Part shown: in pieces, positions 41,601 through 44,640 of the stretch
Layout of the letters: every line of letters begins with the position of its first letter
How positions within the stretch are numbered: position 1 is the first letter of the stretch
From: a virus
IMG/VR virus record: IMGVR_UViG_3300043570_002521
Location: 1-44,640 of that record
Direction: 5' to 3' (one strand)
Length of the DNA stretch: 44,640 nt
The notes under the pieces: generated by a model
The model's input: the letters and a program-made list of their open reading frames with translations, nothing else
Database searches by the model: none
Told to the model about the DNA's origin: nothing
Made by a program: the position numbers and the translations under genes

Positions 41601-44557
41601 GTAGGTTGTGGGCATACATCTATATTTAATACTAACCCTTCCTTATCGATATACAATAGTCCTGGTGTTCCATCCCATCTATTGTAATATCCTTTCTCAG
41701 CATTTTCTGTTCCTTCTGAATCAAGATACAAGTGACATCCAACAGTAATAAAATCAACACACGATTGTTCTGTATATAAAGTAATTAAACCTAATAAACA
41801 AGAAGTCTCACAAGGTATGCAACCTTCATAAGAAAATAAACCTTGTATTAAAACTAATGGTATAATTGGTGTAGGGGTCGGAGTTGGTGTTAAGGTATTT
41901 GTTGGAGTATTAGTTGGAGTTTCTGTAATAGTCGGAGTTGGAGTGTTTGTCGGAGTTTCAGTTAAGGTTTGAGTTGGTGTTTCAGTTGGAGTATTAGTCG
42001 GAGTTAAGGTTTGTGTTGGTGTTATGGTATTAGTCGGAGTTAAGGTTTGTGTTGGTGTTATGGTATTAGTTGGAGTTACGGTATTAGTTGGTGTTATGGT
42101 ATTAGTTGGAGTTACGGTATTAGTTGGTGTTGGGGTTGGTGTTGGTTGGATTAAAATTATTTCCCACGTACTTCCATTCGGAGTTCCCGATAATTGACTA
42201 AAAAATGGTTCCCCATTATAGTTGTTATAATCTTCATTTATTGTAACAATAGTTTGTCCTGATAAATCCCCTAAACTAACCGTAACACCAGTAAATATTG
42301 TAATCGGAGTCCCACTATAGACATTTAGAACATTTTCAAAAGTAACATTTATTTCTTCACTATATGAACGGTTCAATACTAATCTATAATACGCAATTAT
42401 AGAACCCGGTGTATATTCCACGAAAAGGGTTAAATTTAATGGTTCTGATGTGGGTGTTGGTGTTTGAGTATTGGTAGGTGTTGGAGTAGGACCATTAATC
42501 ACATATGTAAAATCATCAACCGGACAGAAATTTTCACCACAATCAGGGCAATCAGGATTAAACATATCAAACGTATCTTTTAATAATTTAAAATTATGTT
42601 TAACTTCGTCTGATGATAATGGCTCCACATACATTCTGAATTGAGATATACCCCCATCAAATGTTCCACCAAAATTTTGTTCTAATAATATATCAGTCGT
42701 TAATCCACTAAACGTTGTTCCTAACAAATCGTTAGTTGGTAAACATTCCGGGTCTTGGATATAAGTTGTTCCGGTAATTGCCGAGAAAGTTAAATTTTCT
42801 CTTAAACCTTGGGTTCCACCACCCCACGAAATATTATAAGGAACACCGACTTGTTTTTCCTTATCTGTGGATAATGCTCTTGGGATAATTTCCTCAATAT
42901 CTTGAAATGTGTGGAATATTCTTCCATTAATGTATATTTTTAATCTTCCTTTTCTAAAATCCTTATCAATCAACCATTTCTCATTTAGATTAACCAAATC
43001 AATTTGTTGTGGGTCAGTCCCACAAGTTTGTGTATATGGAACAGTGATTAACTCTTTTGAGTTATTTGCTAATCCATCTAAATATTTTTTCTCCGTGATA
43101 TCTCCAATACCCCCTCTATACCATAAGTCACAAGTGTCTAACCAAGTATATCTCTCCCAAACGGCTGTAATATGAAACCAATGTTCCATATCTAAATAAC
43201 TTGGATTAACTTCTAAACAATAAGGATAAATTGGTGGTGTACAATAATTGTCTATAGTGTATCCTGTTGTGTAAGTAATTCCTGTTGTTGAACAACTTCC
43301 ACTAGTCTCACATCCTCCGGTAAATCTTAGTAATCTAACACCAATTTGAGGGTTATGTGGGTCACCACATAATTTAAATGATAATGCGTTTGACATTGAA
43401 TCAAACAATGGGTCACTCTCACAAGTATTCTCAACTGAACCCGGAGTTACATTACAATTATCACAAGTTTGACAATCGTTACAAGATATACATTGTACAC
43501 AAGTACATCCCGCAGTACAAGCCGTGATTGGTTCGCAATTTGAAGGGACCGGTATCGGAGTTGGTGTTGGAGTTGGTGTTGGTGTAGGTAATGGACAATC
43601 GTGTATTTTATATTCCCAACCACAACTAATACAACCATCACAATCCGCTTTAGTTGGTCTAGGTGGATAAACATAGATACATCTACTATTAACAACAGAA
43701 TTATTACAACAAGCACAAGTTGTTAAACCTGTGACCTCTGAGGTAACTCTAGTGTAACCGGTAAAACATCTTGGGTGTCCGTCGGCGTAATGATAGAATT
43801 TATTTTCAGCACGAGCCCCAAAGTAAAAGAATATATCTTTGTTGTTTGGGTAAATCTCATTTAAGGTTGTTTCACCTAACGATGGAGTATATTCGTTAAT
43901 TAATCTTGGTTTTAACAACATTTCAACCGACCATCCTTTATTCATTCTTTCAGGAAAAATGTTATAGTCATAACCAAATAATCTATAGAACCCTTGATAG
44001 AATCCACCATAAAGTTCGTGGTATCTACCTACACTATCATTTTTACTAACAACCTCATATAATATTGTGTCATTAAAACCTGAGAATCTAACATTAGAAC
44101 TAGTGTATCCTGTAACTTGAAATAACTTTAATCGTCTATCAAAAGACAATCTATTGAATTTGGTGTAATCATTAATACCGTTTGTAAATGTGATTGACTG
44201 TCCCGTCATTGATTCCACCAACCCATTGTCAATCCCGGTTAAACCAATATCACAAGATGTATTAGCGGTTAAACAAAATAAATCAACATTATCAGGGTTG
44301 TAATAGTTTTTAGAAACAAAAAGATTATTGAAGTTATAGTTTTTATAGTATAAATCAATTTGTTGTGCAGAAATTGGGTTATTAATATCAAAATTAATAG
44401 GTAATTTATTACCATATGTCTCGGCAATTAAATAAGGGGAAAAAACAACCTCTTCTTTATAGTTTCTTTCATCAGTAGATAATGATATATCACTAACGTC
44501 TAACGCTAATTTTACACCCCAATTTGGTTTCGGAAATTGATTTATATTTTGACTCAC
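38639..44557 (-). CDS. Giant multi-domain fibre/adhesin protein (1972 aa)
   Basis: The start is GTG at 44557, 20 bases after a TATTTAT motif. Domains in order: an N-terminal LamG/concanavalin-like domain (residues about 150-690) broken by a very Cys-rich insertion (about 280-400); Pro-Thr stretches at about 322-332, 690-702, 806-896, 981-1000, 1082-1162 and 1677-1734; a beta domain (715-800); two related Cys domains (about 900-985 and 1000-1085, each ending V-N/D-I-x-x-C-P-Q-P); a PKD-like domain (about 1164-1249, G-T-I-D-W-G-D-G-S-T); BspA-like repeats (about 1250-1612); and a C-terminal concanavalin-like domain (1736-1972) nearly copied in the fibre at 33533-37555. Its role is probably receptor binding. 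It overlaps no neighbour and is the first gene of the fibre run. Confidence 0.75.
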   Translation of the reverse strand: MSQNINQFPKPNWGVKLALDVSDISLSTDERNYKEEVVFSPYLIAETYGNKLPINFDINNPISAQQIDLYYKNYNFNNLFVSKNYYNPDNVDLFCLTANTSCDIGLTGIDNGLVESMTGQSITFTNGINDYTKFNRLSFDRRLKLFQVTGYTSSNVRFSGFNDTILYEVVSKNDSVGRYHELYGGFYQGFYRLFGYDYNIFPERMNKGWSVEMLLKPRLINEYTPSLGETTLNEIYPNNKDIFFYFGARAENKFYHYADGHPRCFTGYTRVTSEVTGLTTCACCNNSVVNSRCIYVYPPRPTKADCDGCISCGWEYKIHDCPLPTPTPTPTPTPIPVPSNCEPITACTAGCTCVQCISCNDCQTCDNCNVTPGSVENTCESDPLFDSMSNALSFKLCGDPHNPQIGVRLLRFTGGCETSGSCSTTGITYTTGYTIDNYCTPPIYPYCLEVNPSYLDMEHWFHITAVWERYTWLDTCDLWYRGGIGDITEKKYLDGLANNSKELITVPYTQTCGTDPQQIDLVNLNEKWLIDKDFRKGRLKIYINGRIFHTFQDIEEIIPRALSTDKEKQVGVPYNISWGGGTQGLRENLTFSAITGTTYIQDPECLPTNDLLGTTFSGLTTDILLEQNFGGTFDGGISQFRMYVEPLSSDEVKHNFKLLKDTFDMFNPDCPDCGENFCPVDDFTYVINGPTPTPTNTQTPTPTSEPLNLTLFVEYTPGSIIAYYRLVLNRSYSEEINVTFENVLNVYSGTPITIFTGVTVSLGDLSGQTIVTINEDYNNYNGEPFFSQLSGTPNGSTWEIILIQPTPTPTPTNTVTPTNTITPTNTVTPTNTITPTQTLTPTNTITPTQTLTPTNTPTETPTQTLTETPTNTPTPTITETPTNTPTNTLTPTPTPTPIIPLVLIQGLFSYEGCIPCETSCLLGLITLYTEQSCVDFITVGCHLYLDSEGTENAEKGYYNRWDGTPGLLYIDKEGLVLNIDVCPQPTPTPTLTSTSTPTPTPPSLVTINLSSWGLGTPCTPSVLPTPITSYTSAACLAAITVGCIIYTNNRGALLSQGYYNFYDGYFYVNNIGEVVNINVCPQPNPTPTMTQTPTETPTNTPTQTPTNTETPTQTPTQTPTPTNTETPTNTPTETPTNTPTPTTTLTETPTQTPTPTQTVTPSSTPPPPFVSVWRTTSASESIILPYSSLGTYSGTIDWGDGSTSANTNANKTHTYTTPGYYTVTIYGLINKFSFGNYFGSYGNIYEILQWGPYFNLGVGTTSQFSNCSNLSLTNVSDTLNLSGITSLQGMFTSCNNLSTINNVNNWNVSGITSMYGMFFNTQFNSDISGWNVSNVTTMERMFSSSNGPFNQPIANWDISKVQSMRSMFQNSQFNQPIGNWNVSGVTDMQNMFDGSQFNQPLSGWNISNVNLQQIFKGSQFNQPIGNWDISKVISVQGMFDSGTFNQPIENWNMSGITSISAMFNGNTSFNQSLSGWNVSNVTSMFFTFGNSIFNQPIGNWNVSKVTNMVAAFQDSQFNQPLSGWNVSKVVSTQQMFYGSQFNQPINNWNVSGVTNMRAMFQNSQFNQDISSWNVSKVDNMYQMFSDSQFNQDIGNWNISGVTDFTNFMLGKTPATFSTTNLDSIYNGWSTKNPKTGVTINFGSANYTSTGSSGKAILTGSTGSGGYAWTITDGGIFIVPTPTPTNTETPTPTPTNTETPTPTPTLTETPTQTPTTTLTNTPTPTQTPTPTSASTPTVFSAFTDDYNRATLSPGGTPSLVYTNTNTGTGNATISASTYVNIANGGTAGQSYTTVPLSGFGSPFNPTLSSNSGTLEWSFNLRTNRNSIFSGFLASSYGGAVVLASTTTNLQNAGNGYALVYGSGGTRNWRFVRYTGGLAGTQTTIITGGVFAANTNYVSARIVYAPATNTWTYYFRDDGAVAWGDPTTVSTLIGSVVDSTYTSSLMSSFGVFFNYSTGANQNLQFDNLRVLITG
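38645..39350. repeat. Concanavalin-like domain copy 2 (of 2)
   Basis: This is the C-terminal domain of the 1972-residue fibre, paired with the internal copy at 34150-34860. The different place in the two proteins shows the domain moves as a module. Confidence 0.9.
39750..40800. repeat. BspA-like repeat array in the giant fibre
   Basis: The minus strand encodes repeated units of about 24 residues (F-N-Q-P-I-x-N-W-N-V-S-x-V-T-x-M). A second array of the same type is at about 30540-31500 in the gene at 30357-32999. Confidence 0.85.
41870..42140. repeat. Longest Pro-Thr coding repeat tract
   Basis: The minus strand encodes about 90 residues built of P-T-N-T/P-T-Q-T steps. Within it, 36-bp units (12 residues, P-T-N-T-I-T-P-T-Q-T-L-T type) are repeated nearly exactly. 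Shorter tracts of the same kind are at 41070-41310, 39355-39525, 38120-38410, 32465-32530 and 32140-32250. Confidence 0.85.
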
Positions 44558-44570
44558 AATCTTTTTTATG

Positions 44571-44577
44571 ATAAATA
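44571..44577 (-). promoter_or_regulatory. TATTTAT promoter-like motif, fibre gene at 38639-44557
   Basis: The sense-strand sequence is CTATTTATCATAAAAAAG, 20 bases before the GTG. It is one half of a divergent pair with the motif at 44591-44597. Confidence 0.6.
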
Positions 44578-44590
44578 GTCAGAAACGAAG

Positions 44591-44597
44591 TATTTAT
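44591..44597 (+). promoter_or_regulatory. TATTTAT promoter-like motif, right-edge gene
   Basis: The sequence is GTATTTATATATAAAAAG, 22 bases before the ATG at 44613. Confidence 0.6.
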
Positions 44598-44612
44598 ATA
44601 TAAAAAGTTGAT

Positions 44613-44640
44613 ATGATTAATTTTAATACCGAATATTTTG
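44613..44640 (+). CDS. Start of a new plus-strand gene (cut by the window edge)
   Basis: An ATG at 44613 opens a frame reading M-I-N-F-N-T-E-Y-F before the window ends. It is preceded by a TATTTAT motif (44591-44597) 22 bases upstream with the A-rich downstream part, exactly as in complete genes. Too little is visible to say what it encodes. It is divergent from the 1972-residue fibre gene. Confidence 0.5.

Noticed and set aside
30357-44557. A diversity-generating retroelement acting on the fibres
   Set aside because: No reverse transcriptase and no template/variable repeat pair with A-biased changes was seen. The repeats are better explained by duplication.
1-44640. tRNA genes, integrase or insertion sequences
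   Set aside because: I looked for acceptor-type ends, transposase motifs and terminal inverted repeats in the gaps and saw none; the gaps are too short for most of these.

Overview
The window is a 44.6-kb piece of a large, AT-rich, T4-like contractile-tail phage (myovirus). The best evidence is a late structural block with T4-type proteins in a sensible order: neck proteins (gp13-, gp14- and gp15-like), tail sheath (gp18-like), tail tube (gp19-like), a gp26-like assembly protein, a tape measure about as long as T4 gp29, a giant baseplate protein and a gp53-like wedge protein. A family B DNA polymerase (gp43 type) and a SNF2-type ATPase lie among them. Starts have A-rich leaders and no Shine-Dalgarno sequence, and the fibres carry BspA-like, PKD and Pro/Thr-rich modules. 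Both suggest a Bacteroidota (flavobacterial-type) host; this is an inference. I see no tRNA, CRISPR array, insertion sequence or integrase.

Layout. Positions 1-16,234 are almost all minus strand: neck, tail and baseplate genes read right to left, plus one tiny plus-strand gene (13,350-13,514) wedged between the gp15-like and sheath genes. Positions 16,253-20,479 are plus strand: SNF2 ATPase, putative PD-(D/E)XK nuclease, gp13-like neck protein and a small unknown. A bidirectional terminator at 20,480-20,505 separates these from the minus-strand DNA polymerase (20,511-23,300). Positions 23,426-44,557 are a minus-strand accessory block of receptor-binding or fibre-type proteins surrounding a six-domain glycosyltransferase operon. 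A new plus-strand gene begins at the right edge.

Most notable points. (1) The gp26-like gene just upstream of the tape measure ends at a U6-C site followed by a 50-codon open extension in the +1 frame. This looks like a programmed frameshift of the tail-assembly-chaperone type (gpG/gpGT). (2) A virion-type protein (23,426-24,499) combines a fibre N-terminal domain with what looks like an LCIB/LCIC-type beta-carbonic-anhydrase domain. (3) Five glycosyltransferase genes, one of GT60 type (GlcNAc onto hydroxyproline or threonine), sit between fibre genes rich in Pro-Thr repeats. They may form a phage-encoded O-glycosylation system for a mucin-like stalk. (4) A motif TATTTATnnnAnAAA precedes almost every gene that is not translationally coupled, on both strands, and probably is the phage's own late promoter. 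(5) Two adjacent unrelated proteins share an identical MKVLITE leader that fits the T4 prohead-protease consensus.

All function calls are from reading the sequence; no database search was run. Tail, polymerase and SNF2 calls are firm. Several small genes remain unassigned.
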